Below are positions 43,135-51,627 of a stretch of DNA of 64,000 bases, one piece after another. Position 1 is the stretch's first letter; every line of letters starts with the position of its first letter. The translations under genes were made by a program, and so were the position numbers. The notes under the pieces were generated by a model. It ran no database searches. It worked only from the letters and a program-made list of their open reading frames with translations, and was not told the DNA's origin. This DNA is from JABFRJ01 sp031374735 (GTDB lineage Bacteria > Pseudomonadota > Alphaproteobacteria > Rhizobiales > Hyphomicrobiaceae), in the NCBI GenBank assembly GCA_031374735.1, contig JANMGQ010000129.1, forward strand, positions 1-64,000, read 5' to 3'.

Positions 43135-44139
43135 ATGACACTCTCACGCATCCGCAACGCCATGGCGTTCGGCATCGCTGCTGCTGCAACACTTTGGAGC
43201 GGCGCCGCAACGGCGCAGGCGCCCGTTGGCCAGGAGGTGCTCCGCCAACAGATGAACGCAAATCTGGTGTCCGTGGTCACTGGCTCACCGTCAGGCACCT
43301 ACATCCTGTTCGCCCATGATATGTCGACAGTGCTGGATAAGCCGACGGGTGGACTGCGCGTTCTGCCAATGCTCGGCAAAGGCAGCGTGCAGAACGTGCG
43401 CGACATTCTGCATTTGCGCGGCGTCGACATGGGCATCGTGCAGTCCGACGTCATGCGCTTCTTCCGCGATAGCGGCGAACTGGGCCGCGATATCAATCGA
43501 CGCCTCGTCTACATCACCAAGCTGTACAACGAAGAGTTCCACATCGTCGCAAACAAGGACATCAAGGATTACAAGGACTTGGCGGGCAAGAAGGTCAATT
43601 TTGATACAGCCGGTTCAGGTACGCAATTCTCGGCGCGTATCATCTTTGGCTTGTTGAACATCAAGGTCGAAGAAGTGAATATGCCGCAGAACGACGGACT
43701 AGAGCAAGTCAAGTCCGGCCAGATCGCAGCCACCCTGTTCGTTGCTGGCCGGCCTGCAACGGCCGTCGCTCGCCTCGCCAAGGACGGCGGCTACAAGCTG
43801 CTCGCCGTGCCCTACACGCGCGAACTTGAAAATGACTATCTGCCGGCCCAGTTCAACAGTGCCGACTATCCAAACTTGGTTGATGCCGGCCAGAAAATCG
43901 AGACCATCGCCGTCGGCGCCGTGCTCGCCTCTTACAACTGGGATCGCGCCAACGAGCGCTATCGCAAGACGGCGGCCTTCACCGAAGCCCTGTTCGCCAA
44001 CCTCGCCAACTTCCAAAAAGCGCCGCGCCATCCGAAGTGGAAAGAAGTGAACTTCGCAAGTCCACTTCCGGGCTGGAACCGCTTCCCGGCTGCCCAGGAA
44101 TGGATCGACGCAAACAAGCGTGGCACCGGCGAAGAGTGA
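43135..44139 (+). CDS. TAXI family TRAP-type solute-binding protein (orphan)
   Basis: 334-aa periplasmic protein with a signal peptide ending GAATAQ (about residue 28). The family features are SVVTGSPSGTYILFAHDMSTVL, then GVDMGIVQSDVM and DLAGKKVNFDTAGSGTQFSA. TAXI proteins normally deliver substrates to a fused DctQM permease; none is near and dctPQM at 28-31 kb has its own binding protein. It follows the TolA-like gene in the same direction with 44 bases between them. It may therefore serve as a periplasmic sensor or ligand-binding part of the SrfB/SrfC-linked system; that is inference from position. Confidence 0.88.
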   Translation: MTLSRIRNAMAFGIAAAATLWSGAATAQAPVGQEVLRQQMNANLVSVVTGSPSGTYILFAHDMSTVLDKPTGGLRVLPMLGKGSVQNVRDILHLRGVDMGIVQSDVMRFFRDSGELGRDINRRLVYITKLYNEEFHIVANKDIKDYKDLAGKKVNFDTAGSGTQFSARIIFGLLNIKVEEVNMPQNDGLEQVKSGQIAATLFVAGRPATAVARLAKDGGYKLLAVPYTRELENDYLPAQFNSADYPNLVDAGQKIETIAVGAVLASYNWDRANERYRKTAAFTEALFANLANFQKAPRHPKWKEVNFASPLPGWNRFPAAQEWIDANKRGTGEE

Positions 44140-44175
44140 TCTTCAACGACGCGTGACACGATCAACGGACTTGAT

Positions 44176-44209
44176 TGAATACGGCTCGCGCTTTAGCGGG
44201 CCGTATTCA
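44176..44209. terminator. Bidirectional hairpin terminator
   Basis: TGAATACGGCTCGC - GCTTTA - GCGGGCCGTATTCA, 14 pairs with one wobble, between the TAXI gene (plus) and the small membrane protein gene (minus). On the plus strand GTTTGC follows. Confidence 0.75.
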
Positions 44210-44221
44210 GTTTGCACGCAG

Positions 44222-44521
44222 TCATTTTCGGCCGCGCTCCTGAGTTTCCCAGAACTCCTCGCGCGCCCGGCGTGTCGCGGCCGGACAATCGCCAGCACAA
44301 TCGATCCAGGTTCCACCCGGTAGTTCCACCTCGCGGAACCGTACGCGGTTGATTTCGACATCGCGGGTATTGAGGGTCAGTGATTTGAACGGTGGCCGCT
44401 CACTGGTCACCGTCACCGAGCCACTGCCAACGATCACGCGCGGATGCTCGCGGCTGTACCAAAGCGCAAAGGCGAGGAACGCGACGAGGGCTGTCACGGC
44501 CACGACAGGCAACGGTCGCAT
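44222..44521 (-). CDS. Small membrane-anchored protein of unknown function
   Basis: 99-aa protein. An N-terminal hydrophobic span (VVAVTALVAFLAFALWY) is followed by a soluble part containing SVTVTSERPPFKSLTLNT and a CAGDC motif, then a charged tail. The ATG at 44521 overlaps the TGA of the upstream YkgJ-type gene. It is translationally coupled, suggesting a joint function. No family is recognised. Confidence 0.72.
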   Translation of the reverse strand: MRPLPVVAVTALVAFLAFALWYSREHPRVIVGSGSVTVTSERPPFKSLTLNTRDVEINRVRFREVELPGGTWIDCAGDCPAATRRAREEFWETQERGRK

Positions 44522-44895
44522 CACTTCCACTCGCCACTGTCTGTCCGCGCGATCCAGTTCGGATCCTTCTGCTGCTCACGTTCAAAACTGAGAAAGTCAT
44601 AGTACCCGCAACGATCTTTTGCCGGATAATCGCGGCAGACGCTCGGGCGCGCTTCATAGATGCTGCAGCGGCGCTTCTCGCTGTCAAAGAAACGGCAGAT
44701 GCGGCCGAAGTGCTCGTGTTCCTTGCGTCGCAGCACATACTTCTTGCCGAACGCCTCCTTGGTGAAGCGCTGGCGGGCCGTTTCAAAGCTGACGTTGTGA
44801 TGCTTTGCCAGTCGCTCCACATCTGACTTCAAGACGGCAATGACAGGGTAGGAGCAGCAAAAGCCCGGGCACTTCGCACAGTCATACTTGGCCAT
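44521..44895 (-). CDS. YkgJ-type Fe-S/zinc cysteine-cluster protein
   Basis: 124-aa protein of the YkgJ/CxxCxxCC family (UPF0153). The N-terminus MAKYDCAKCPGFCCSYPVI holds four cysteines. Four more appear later in GRICRFF, RRCSIYEARPSVCRDYP and DRCGYYDF, the family metal-binding set. The role is unknown, with metal-cluster binding assumed. GGGAGGACCCC precedes ATG 44895, which is preferred over a start 39 bases upstream. It overlaps the small membrane protein gene. Confidence 0.87.
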   Translation of the reverse strand: MAKYDCAKCPGFCCSYPVIAVLKSDVERLAKHHNVSFETARQRFTKEAFGKKYVLRRKEHEHFGRICRFFDSEKRRCSIYEARPSVCRDYPAKDRCGYYDFLSFEREQQKDPNWIARTDSGEWK

Positions 44896-45042
44896 GGGGT
44901 CCTCCCGAATCGTGTCGGTGCCAACCGATATCATGACGCACGTGCCAGCGCCGCGCCAGAGTCAGCCCCTGCTGCATCTCGTATGTGCCGGGCACTCAGG
45001 GCAGCCAGGCGGCGCAATAGGCGCGATGTGATAAGCTGATGC

Positions 45043-45561
45043 ATGCAGAGAGAAATGATTCGCATCGTCGGCATCGATCCAGGCCTGCGCCGCACCGGCT
45101 GGGGCATTATCGAGAGTGATGGCGTGCGGCTCGTCTACGTGGCGAGCGGCATGATCGAACCGGACACGGACGCCCAGCTTGCGCAACGCTTGGCGGCCAT
45201 CTTCCAGGGCCTGAACGAGGTGCTTGCGACGCACGCCCCTCTCGAAGCCGCTGTCGAAGAGACTTTCGTCAACGAGAACGCGAAGGCGACGCTGAAGCTC
45301 GGTCAGGCCCGCGGCATCGCTATGCTCGCGCCGGCCATGAAGGGTTTGCGCGTTGCAGAATACACGCCAAACCTGATCAAAAAGACCGTGGTCGGCGCCG
45401 GTCATGCGGACAAGCGCCAGATCCAGATGATGGTCGGCATGCTGCTACCGAAAGCCAAGTTCGAGAGCGCCGACGAGGCCGACGCGCTCGCCATCGCCAT
45501 CTGCCACGCCAACCACCGCACGAGCGCGCAGGCGCGTGCGCTGGCGCAGATGAAGGCGTGA
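45043..45561 (+). CDS. ruvC: Crossover junction endodeoxyribonuclease RuvC
   Basis: 172-aa Holliday-junction resolvase. Catalytic acids are Asp12 in RIVGIDPGLRRTGWG, Glu72 in AAVEETFVNENA and Asp144/Asp147 in SADEADALAIAICHAN. Start is ATG 45043 or 45055; the latter leaves the conserved IRIVGIDPG two residues from the start. The usual ruvA and ruvB do not follow; the next gene is on the other strand. Confidence 0.96.
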   Translation: MQREMIRIVGIDPGLRRTGWGIIESDGVRLVYVASGMIEPDTDAQLAQRLAAIFQGLNEVLATHAPLEAAVEETFVNENAKATLKLGQARGIAMLAPAMKGLRVAEYTPNLIKKTVVGAGHADKRQIQMMVGMLLPKAKFESADEADALAIAICHANHRTSAQARALAQMKA

Positions 45562-45565
45562 GCCG

Positions 45566-46123
45566 TTAAGCGTCTGGCACTTGTGGAAAGCGCTTGGCAA
45601 ACGTCTCGAACGGCAGACGCAGCATCTTGGTCAGGGAGCTGACCGTTCGGTAAAAGCCGATCAGCATGACCAACTCGACGATGGCCATCTCAGTGTGGAC
45701 TGCGCGCAGTCTGAGCCAGAGGTCGTCCGATACATCGCAGTCCGCCAGCACCGCATCACTGGTTTCGACGAGCAACTGTTCGTCAGCCGTCCAGGATGGA
45801 GCACTGTGCTCGCCGTGGACCGTCGCTGTGAGTTGAGCGTCATCCAATTCCGCTTGCCGGGCAAAAAATGCCGCGTGAACGCCCCACTCATACTCGGAGC
45901 CACAGCGTGCCGTCACCCGGTGGATGACGATCTCCCGCTGACGCAAAGACAGGTGCCCCTTGTCTAGCAGCGCACCGCCGCGAAACCGCTCATACAACCG
46001 CTCATCCCGGGCGAGCGTGGTGAACAGGACCAGCGGCGGCACGCCAGGCGGCATGATGCGCTCGAAGATCGCCTGCATCTGCGGGCTGTAAGGAGGCGCG
46101 AGTGGGGCGACGCGTATGGTCAC
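45566..46123 (-). CDS. Carboxymuconolactone decarboxylase/AhpD-like family protein
   Basis: 185-aa all-helical protein of the CMD family. The central GHLSLRQREIVIHRVTARCG then SEYEWGVHAAFF is characteristic of the branch that keeps E-Y-E-W-x-x-H in place of the AhpD C-x-x-C redox pair. An alkylhydroperoxidase function is therefore unlikely and a lactone or unknown substrate more so. It is divergent from an HxlR-type regulator across a 63-base gap with a clear palindrome, a usual layout for a regulator and its target. Confidence 0.85.
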   Translation of the reverse strand: MTIRVAPLAPPYSPQMQAIFERIMPPGVPPLVLFTTLARDERLYERFRGGALLDKGHLSLRQREIVIHRVTARCGSEYEWGVHAAFFARQAELDDAQLTATVHGEHSAPSWTADEQLLVETSDAVLADCDVSDDLWLRLRAVHTEMAIVELVMLIGFYRTVSSLTKMLRLPFETFAKRFPQVPDA

Positions 46124-46136
46124 GATACATACTCCA

Positions 46137-46155
46137 TGCTACCAATTGCATAGCA
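46137..46155. promoter_or_regulatory. Inverted repeat in divergent HxlR/CMD promoter region
   Basis: TGCTA (46137-46141) and TAGCA (46151-46155) form a 5-bp dyad with 9 bases between; a third half-site TGCTA lies at 46169-46173. The 63-base gap is AT-rich compared with the surroundings. It is the natural place for HxlR operator sites. Confidence 0.5.
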
Positions 46156-46186
46156 AAAGACCACGATATGCTATAAAAAGTAAAGC

Positions 46187-46564
46187 ATGAAAATCGTACA
46201 ACCAAGCATGCCTGCACGCGGCACGAAGACGGGCCGCCCCGTGATGGTGCTGCTCGATCTTGTCGGCCGCCGCATGACACTGCGCATCCTGTGGGAACTC
46301 TCGCGCGCGGTTGGGCCGATGACGTTTCGCGCCCTGCAGGACGCGGCCGAGACGAACCCGTCGCTGCTCAACACGCGACTGAGAGAATTGCGCGCAGCGC
46401 TGTTGGTGGTTCACGGCGGCGACGGTTATCGACTGAGCGAGCACGGCGCGAGTTTCGTCGCGCTGATCTTGCCGATCGTCGGCTGGTCGGAGAACTGGGC
46501 GAAGGCGACGCAAAAAGTCGCCCACGCCGCTGGCAAAAGCCGAGGCGCCGGCAAGCGGACGTAG
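46187..46564 (+). CDS. HxlR-family winged-helix regulator
   Basis: 125-aa regulator. RPVMVLLDLVGRRMTLRILW then ELSRAVGPMTFRALQDAAE is the HxlR winged helix, and NPSLLNTRLRELRAALLV is the recognition helix region. The usual family cysteine near the N-terminus is missing, so any redox or aldehyde sensing by that route is unlikely. It is divergent from the CMD-like gene and probably regulates it. Basic tail GKSRGAGKRT. Confidence 0.87.
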   Translation: MKIVQPSMPARGTKTGRPVMVLLDLVGRRMTLRILWELSRAVGPMTFRALQDAAETNPSLLNTRLRELRAALLVVHGGDGYRLSEHGASFVALILPIVGWSENWAKATQKVAHAAGKSRGAGKRT

Positions 46565-46575
46565 CCAAACGGGCG

Positions 46576-47658
46576 TTACTTCCCCCAGGTGCGCTCGAGC
46601 ACACGCATCCAGTTTTCAAAGCAGATCTTATCGATCAGGGCTGCGCCAAAGCCGCGCTTGACCATGGCCGCAACGAGATTCGGTAAACCGGAGGCGTCCC
46701 CGATGTCCTGTGGCACTTGCGCACCGTCGAAGTCGGAGCCAAGGCCGACACTGTCTTCGCCGAGCTGATCGACCAAGGCTGCGAGATGATCGACGACGAT
46801 ATCAAGACTGGTGTTGGCGTCGCGCTTGCCATCGGGCCGCAGAAAGCTGGTGGCGAAATTGACGCCAACCATGCCACCCGATGCGCGCACCGCGGCGAGT
46901 TGCTTGGCGCTCAAGTTGCGCGATGAGGCACAAATGGTGTGCACGTTCGAATGCGTTGCAACCAACGGCGCGTTGGATAACTTCGCGACGTCCCAGAAGC
47001 CTTTGTCGTTGAGGTGCGAGAGGTCGATCAGGATGCGCATGTCATTGCAGGCTTTGATCAGCGCCTTGCCCGCATCTGTCAGGCCATCGCCGATGTCGGG
47101 CGAGGAGGGAAAGCGGAACGGCACGCCGTGGCCGAAGATGTTCGACCGGCTCCACACAGGGCCCAGCGAACGCAGGCCGGCGGCATAGAAGGCCTCGAGC
47201 GCGCGCATGTCTGCATCGATCGCTTCGCAGCCCTCAATGTGCAGCACAGGTGCGAGCGCGCCCGCGGCCTTGGCTGCGCGGATATCGGCCACCGTTCGGC
47301 AGATGCGGACGCGTCCGGCGGATTCCTTTTCGATGCGGAACAACAGGCCGGCCATGGCGAGCGTTGCTTCGGCCGCGTCAGCCAGCCCGACGCCGGCTGA
47401 AATCGGTACTTGATACTGCCCCGTTGCCATCGCGGCATCGACCTTGTCGTTGGTCGACGACGGTTCCTTCGAGGGCACAAAGATCGCAAAAAAGCCGCCC
47501 GCAAACCCACCCTTCATGCATTTCGGCAGATCCAGATGGCCGTGTTGCTCTCCCTGCAAAAACGCTTGCGACGCCGACGGCCCGCCTGCGGGGCGCTCAC
47601 GCCGCCACAGACGCAGCAGGACATCATTGTGGCCATCGAAGATCGCTTGGGCGGACAT
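46576..47658 (-). CDS. Membrane dipeptidase (peptidase family M19)
   Basis: 360-aa zinc dipeptidase of the renal-dipeptidase family, acting on dipeptides or N-acyl amino acids. The metal ligands are readable: His10 and Asp12 in FDGHNDVLL, Glu in HIEGCEAID, His in LIDLSHLND, and His in ATHSNVHTI. The C-terminal GLGSDFDGAQVP is typical. There is no signal peptide, so it is probably cytoplasmic. It is convergent with the HxlR gene (11 bases). Confidence 0.94.
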   Translation of the reverse strand: MSAQAIFDGHNDVLLRLWRRERPAGGPSASQAFLQGEQHGHLDLPKCMKGGFAGGFFAIFVPSKEPSSTNDKVDAAMATGQYQVPISAGVGLADAAEATLAMAGLLFRIEKESAGRVRICRTVADIRAAKAAGALAPVLHIEGCEAIDADMRALEAFYAAGLRSLGPVWSRSNIFGHGVPFRFPSSPDIGDGLTDAGKALIKACNDMRILIDLSHLNDKGFWDVAKLSNAPLVATHSNVHTICASSRNLSAKQLAAVRASGGMVGVNFATSFLRPDGKRDANTSLDIVVDHLAALVDQLGEDSVGLGSDFDGAQVPQDIGDASGLPNLVAAMVKRGFGAALIDKICFENWMRVLERTWGK

Positions 47659-47738
47659 GCTCGGGCACCGTGTGTTCAGATGTAATGTCTATTGGCATGC
47701 GGGGCGCGCAGAAAGCCAGCCTTGACGACGCGCTTCTG

Positions 47739-49184
47739 TTATTCCGCCGCTTCGTTGCGCATAGCCGATGCCATGCCATGTTGAGCTTGCCACGCCCCAA
47801 GATCGACGAGTGCGCGCCGCGACATCGCGCGCTTGCGCCAGAAGGTCTTATCCTTACCTTTGATTTTCTTGCCGTCGTCATCGTGCGACGGCGGATCCAT
47901 CGGCGGAAACAGGCCGAAATTGACGTTCATGGGTTGGAACGAGCGCGGGCCTTTGGTGACTGTTTCCTCGCTCAGATGCCCGCCCGTGATGTGCCCGAGC
48001 AGGGCGCCGAACGCGGTCGTCGCCGGCGGCGGTGTCATCGCATGTCCCAGCCGTTCCGACGCGGCAAACATACCGGTCAGCAGCCCGATCGACGCGCTCT
48101 CTACATATCCTTCGCAGCCCGTAATCTGTCCCGCGAACCGCAGGCGCGGCTGCGCTTTGAGGCGGAGCGTTGCGTCCAGCAGCTTCGGCGAATTGAGAAA
48201 CGTGTTGCGATGCAATCCGCCGAGCCGCGCAAACTCGGCATTGGCGAGACCCGGGATCATTTTAAGCACGCGCGCCTGCTCGCCGTATTTCAGCTTGGTT
48301 TGAAAGCCGACCATGTTCCAGAGCGTGCCAAGTGCATTGTCCTGGCGCAACTGCACCACCGCGTGCGGCCTACGGCCCGTGCGCGGATCGCTCAATCCGA
48401 CCGGTTTCATCGGCCCGAACCGCAACGTCTCGCGACCGCTCGCCGCCATGACCTCGATCGGCAGGCAGCCCTGGAAATAGGGTGTGTCGGCCTCCCATTC
48501 CTTGAACTCGGTCTTGTCGGCCGCGATTAAGGCATCGAGAAACGCGTTGTATTCGGCCTCGTCCATAGGGCAGTTGAGATAGTCAGCCCCTGTACCGCCT
48601 GGCCCCGCCTTGTCGTAGCGCGATTGGCGCCAGGCAATCGTTTCGTCGATCGAATGATGATGCACGATCGGCGCGATGGCGTCGAAGAACGCGAGTTCGC
48701 CCTCGCCTGTGAGAGTTTGGATTGCGGCCGACAGTGCCGGAGACGTCAGCGGCCCAGTCGCGACGATCACGCTGTCCCAATCTTCAGGCGGCATGCCCGC
48801 GACTTCCTCGCGCGCAATCGTGACCAAAGGGTGTGTTTCGAGCGCGTGCGTGACGGCGGCCGAGAAGCCATCGCGATCAACAGCAAGTGCGCCGCCCGCG
48901 GGCAGTTTGTGCTGGTCGCCGCAGCGCATGATCAACGAGCCCGCACGCCGCATCTCTTCGTGCAGCAGCCCGACGGCATTGGTCTCGACATCGTCAGAAC
49001 GAAACGAGTTCGAGCACACGAGTTCTGCGAGACCATCGGTCTTGTGGGCGTCCGTGCCGCGCACGGGGCGCATCTCGTGCAGCACGACGGGTACGCCGCG
49101 CGATGCGATCTGCCATGCGGCCTCCGAGCCCGCGAGCCCGCCGCCGATGATGTGAATGGGTGCCAAAAGCGATACGTGTGTCAT
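47739..49184 (-). CDS. trmFO: Methylenetetrahydrofolate-tRNA-(uracil-5-)-methyltransferase TrmFO
   Basis: 481-aa flavoprotein that methylates U54 in tRNA using methylene-THF and FADH2. The N-terminal dinucleotide motif is IIGGGLAGSEAAWQIASRG. LVCSNSFRSDD contains a family cysteine, and YLNCPMDEAEYNAF and FAGQITGCEGYVESASIGLL are invariant TrmFO segments. The C-terminal tail is slightly extended (residues 435-481, basic). It stands alone. TrmFO is general in Gram-positives and alphaproteobacteria, supporting the taxonomic call. Confidence 0.97.
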   Translation of the reverse strand: MTHVSLLAPIHIIGGGLAGSEAAWQIASRGVPVVLHEMRPVRGTDAHKTDGLAELVCSNSFRSDDVETNAVGLLHEEMRRAGSLIMRCGDQHKLPAGGALAVDRDGFSAAVTHALETHPLVTIAREEVAGMPPEDWDSVIVATGPLTSPALSAAIQTLTGEGELAFFDAIAPIVHHHSIDETIAWRQSRYDKAGPGGTGADYLNCPMDEAEYNAFLDALIAADKTEFKEWEADTPYFQGCLPIEVMAASGRETLRFGPMKPVGLSDPRTGRRPHAVVQLRQDNALGTLWNMVGFQTKLKYGEQARVLKMIPGLANAEFARLGGLHRNTFLNSPKLLDATLRLKAQPRLRFAGQITGCEGYVESASIGLLTGMFAASERLGHAMTPPPATTAFGALLGHITGGHLSEETVTKGPRSFQPMNVNFGLFPPMDPPSHDDDGKKIKGKDKTFWRKRAMSRRALVDLGAWQAQHGMASAMRNEAAE

Positions 49185-49278
49185 GGCCCGCTTCTAGGCC
49201 GGATTGGGACTTGGTGGAAGCTGAGAGCGCCGACCGTGATCCTTCGCGATCCTTCGGCCATGATCCTTGACATCCGAA

Positions 49279-49294
49279 ATTTCGTATATCAAAT
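49279..49294. promoter_or_regulatory. AT-rich dyad upstream of the anthranilate operon
   Basis: ATTTCGTATATCAAAT shows two-fold symmetry (ATTT-nn-TATA-nn-AAAT) 41 bases before the abmA start, in an otherwise GC-rich gap. It would suit the MarR protein encoded inside the operon. GATCCTT repeats (49238, 49248, 49262 and 49302) surround it. Confidence 0.45.
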
Positions 49295-49335
49295 AGTTTT
49301 CGATCCTTCGGCATCGCACGTGCGGAGACGACGTC

Positions 49336-51627
49336 ATGCGCATCGCCTGCCTCGGTGGCGGCCCCGCCGGCCTCTACTTCGCGATACTGATGAAGCTGCG
49401 TGATCCCGCGCACGAGGTCGTCGTTGTCGAGCGTAACCGCCCCTACGATACGTTCGGTTGGGGCGTGGTGTTGTCCGACGAAACGCTTGGTCATCTCGCC
49501 AAGAACGATCCCGTCAGTGCCGCCGAAATCCGCAAACACTTTGCGTACTGGGACGACATCGTCGTGCATCACAAAGGCGTCGCGTCGCGCTCGGGCGGAC
49601 ACGGTTTCTGCGGCATCGGGCGCAAGCGCCTGCTCAACATCCTGCAGGATCGCTGCAAGCAGCTCGGTGTCGAACTCGTGTTCGAACAGGAGATCGAGAC
49701 GATTGATGCGTATCTGAAGTACGATCTTGTTGTCGCCTGTGACGGTGGCAATTCACGCGTGCGCACGGCGTTCGCCGAACACTTCAAACCCGACATCGAC
49801 AAGCGCGCCTGCAAATACATCTGGCTCGGCACCAAGCAGACGTTCGCAGACGCCTTCACATTCGCCTTCGAGCAAACCGAGCACGGTTGGATCTGGATCC
49901 ACGCGTATCAATTCGATCCTGAAACCGCGACCTTCATCGTCGAGTGCTCGGAGGAGACGCACCGCCGCTTCGGCTTCGACGCCATGAGCCAGGACCAGAC
50001 GTGCCGTACGTTGGAGCGCGTGTTCGCCAAGTATCTCGGCGGCAACGAACTGATGACCAACGCGCGGCATCTGCGCGGCTCTGCCTGGCTGAACTTCAAT
50101 CGCGTGCTGTGTGAGCGCTGGAGCCACAAGAACGTCGTGTTGATGGGTGACAGCGCGGCGACGGCACACTTCTCCGTTGGCTCCGGCACCAAGCTGGCGC
50201 TCGAAAGCGCGATCGCTCTCGCCGACGACGTCACACGCGAACCGACGCTGGCGAAAGCGTTCGAGCACTACGAGAGTGCGCGCCGTCTGGAGGTGCTGAA
50301 GCTGCAGAACGCCGCGCGCAATTCGACCGAGTGGTTCGAAGACGTCGAGCGCTATCTGCATCTCGAGCCCGAGCAGTTCACATATTCACTGCTGACGCGC
50401 TCGCAGCGCATCAGCCATGAAAACCTGCGTCAACGCGATGCGAAGTGGCTAGCGGCGGCAGAAGCGTGGTTTGACGAGGCCGCAACAGGTAAAGTGCCGA
50501 AGCAGGCGCGCGCGCCCATGTTCGTGCCGTTTCGCCTGCGCGACATGGAACTCCTCAACCGCGTCGTTGTCTCGCCGATGGCGCAGTATAAATCCGTCGA
50601 CGGTGTGCCGGGCGACTGGCACCTCGTGCACTACGGCGAGCGCGCCAAAGGTGGCGCAGGTCTCGTCATCACCGAGATGACCTGCGTATCGCCGGACGCG
50701 CGCATCACGCCGGGCTGCACGGGCCTCTACACGGACAGTCACGAAGCCGCCTGGAAGCGCATCGCCGACTTTGTGCACACCGAAACGTCGGCAAAAATCT
50801 GTCTGCAACTCGGCCACGCTGGTGCCAAAGGCTCGACGCAGGTGGGCTGGGACGACATGGATGCGCCGCTTAAGACCGGCAACTGGCCGCTAGTGTCAGC
50901 TTCAAGCGTGCCATGGTCGTCGAACAATGCGACGCCGCGCGCGATGACGCGCGAAGACATGGACGCCGTCCGCGACAACTTCGTGCAGGCGGCCCAACGT
51001 GCCAACCGCGCCGGCTTCGACATGCTCGAATTGCACATGGCGCATGGCTATCTGCTGTCCTCGTTCATCACGCCACTGACCAACACGCGCCCCGATGACT
51101 ACGGCGGTTCGCTCAAAAACCGCATGCGTTTTCCGCTCGATGTATTCCACGCCGTCCGGGAAGCGTGGCCGCGCGAGAAGCCCATATCCGTGAGGATTTC
51201 TGCAAACGACTGGGTCGGCGCTGACGGCATCACACCGGCCGACGCCGTTCACGTCGCCGAGATGTTGCGCGACGTCGGCGTCGACATCGTCGACGTGTCC
51301 GCGGGGCAAACATCGATCCGCGCCAAGCCCGTCTACGGTCGCATGTTCCAGACGCCCTTCTCGGATCGTGTGCGCAACGAGGCGCGCATCGCCACCATGG
51401 CCGTCGGCAACATCACCGAGCCTGATCACGTCAATTCGATCCTGATGGCCGGCCGCGCCGATCTTGTCTGCCTCGCCCGCCCGCATCTCGCCGATCCCTA
51501 CTGGACGCTGCGCGCAGCTGCGAAACTCGGCTACGCCGGTGCCGTCTGGCCGAAGCCCTACGATGCCGGCCGCGATCAGCTGCAAAGGTTGGCGAGCCGC
51601 CCCGATGTCATGACAGGAAAAGTGTGA
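49336..51627 (+). CDS. abmA: 2-aminobenzoyl-CoA (anthraniloyl-CoA) monooxygenase/reductase
   Basis: 763-aa two-domain flavoenzyme. Residues 1-370 are a salicylate-hydroxylase-type FAD monooxygenase (CLGGGPAGLYFAI at the start, LMGDSAATAHFSVGSGTKLA near 270). From about 390 an old-yellow-enzyme NADH:flavin oxidoreductase follows (RVVVSPMAQYKS, LQLGHAGAKG, HMAHGYLLSSFITPLTNTR). This fusion is the hallmark of the Azoarcus evansii enzyme that hydroxylates and dearomatises 2-aminobenzoyl-CoA; salicylyl-CoA 5-hydroxylases share the first domain. The neighbouring aminobenzoate-CoA ligase decides for anthranilate. Its stop overlaps the SDR start. First gene of a seven-gene operon. Confidence 0.9.
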   Translation: MRIACLGGGPAGLYFAILMKLRDPAHEVVVVERNRPYDTFGWGVVLSDETLGHLAKNDPVSAAEIRKHFAYWDDIVVHHKGVASRSGGHGFCGIGRKRLLNILQDRCKQLGVELVFEQEIETIDAYLKYDLVVACDGGNSRVRTAFAEHFKPDIDKRACKYIWLGTKQTFADAFTFAFEQTEHGWIWIHAYQFDPETATFIVECSEETHRRFGFDAMSQDQTCRTLERVFAKYLGGNELMTNARHLRGSAWLNFNRVLCERWSHKNVVLMGDSAATAHFSVGSGTKLALESAIALADDVTREPTLAKAFEHYESARRLEVLKLQNAARNSTEWFEDVERYLHLEPEQFTYSLLTRSQRISHENLRQRDAKWLAAAEAWFDEAATGKVPKQARAPMFVPFRLRDMELLNRVVVSPMAQYKSVDGVPGDWHLVHYGERAKGGAGLVITEMTCVSPDARITPGCTGLYTDSHEAAWKRIADFVHTETSAKICLQLGHAGAKGSTQVGWDDMDAPLKTGNWPLVSASSVPWSSNNATPRAMTREDMDAVRDNFVQAAQRANRAGFDMLELHMAHGYLLSSFITPLTNTRPDDYGGSLKNRMRFPLDVFHAVREAWPREKPISVRISANDWVGADGITPADAVHVAEMLRDVGVDIVDVSAGQTSIRAKPVYGRMFQTPFSDRVRNEARIATMAVGNITEPDHVNSILMAGRADLVCLARPHLADPYWTLRAAAKLGYAGAVWPKPYDAGRDQLQRLASRPDVMTGKV

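Noticed and set aside
28299..44139. Idea that the TAXI protein serves the dctPQM transporter at 28-31 kb
   Set aside because: That transporter has its own DctP, lies 12 kb away on the other strand and belongs to the DctP class, not the TAXI class with a fused permease.
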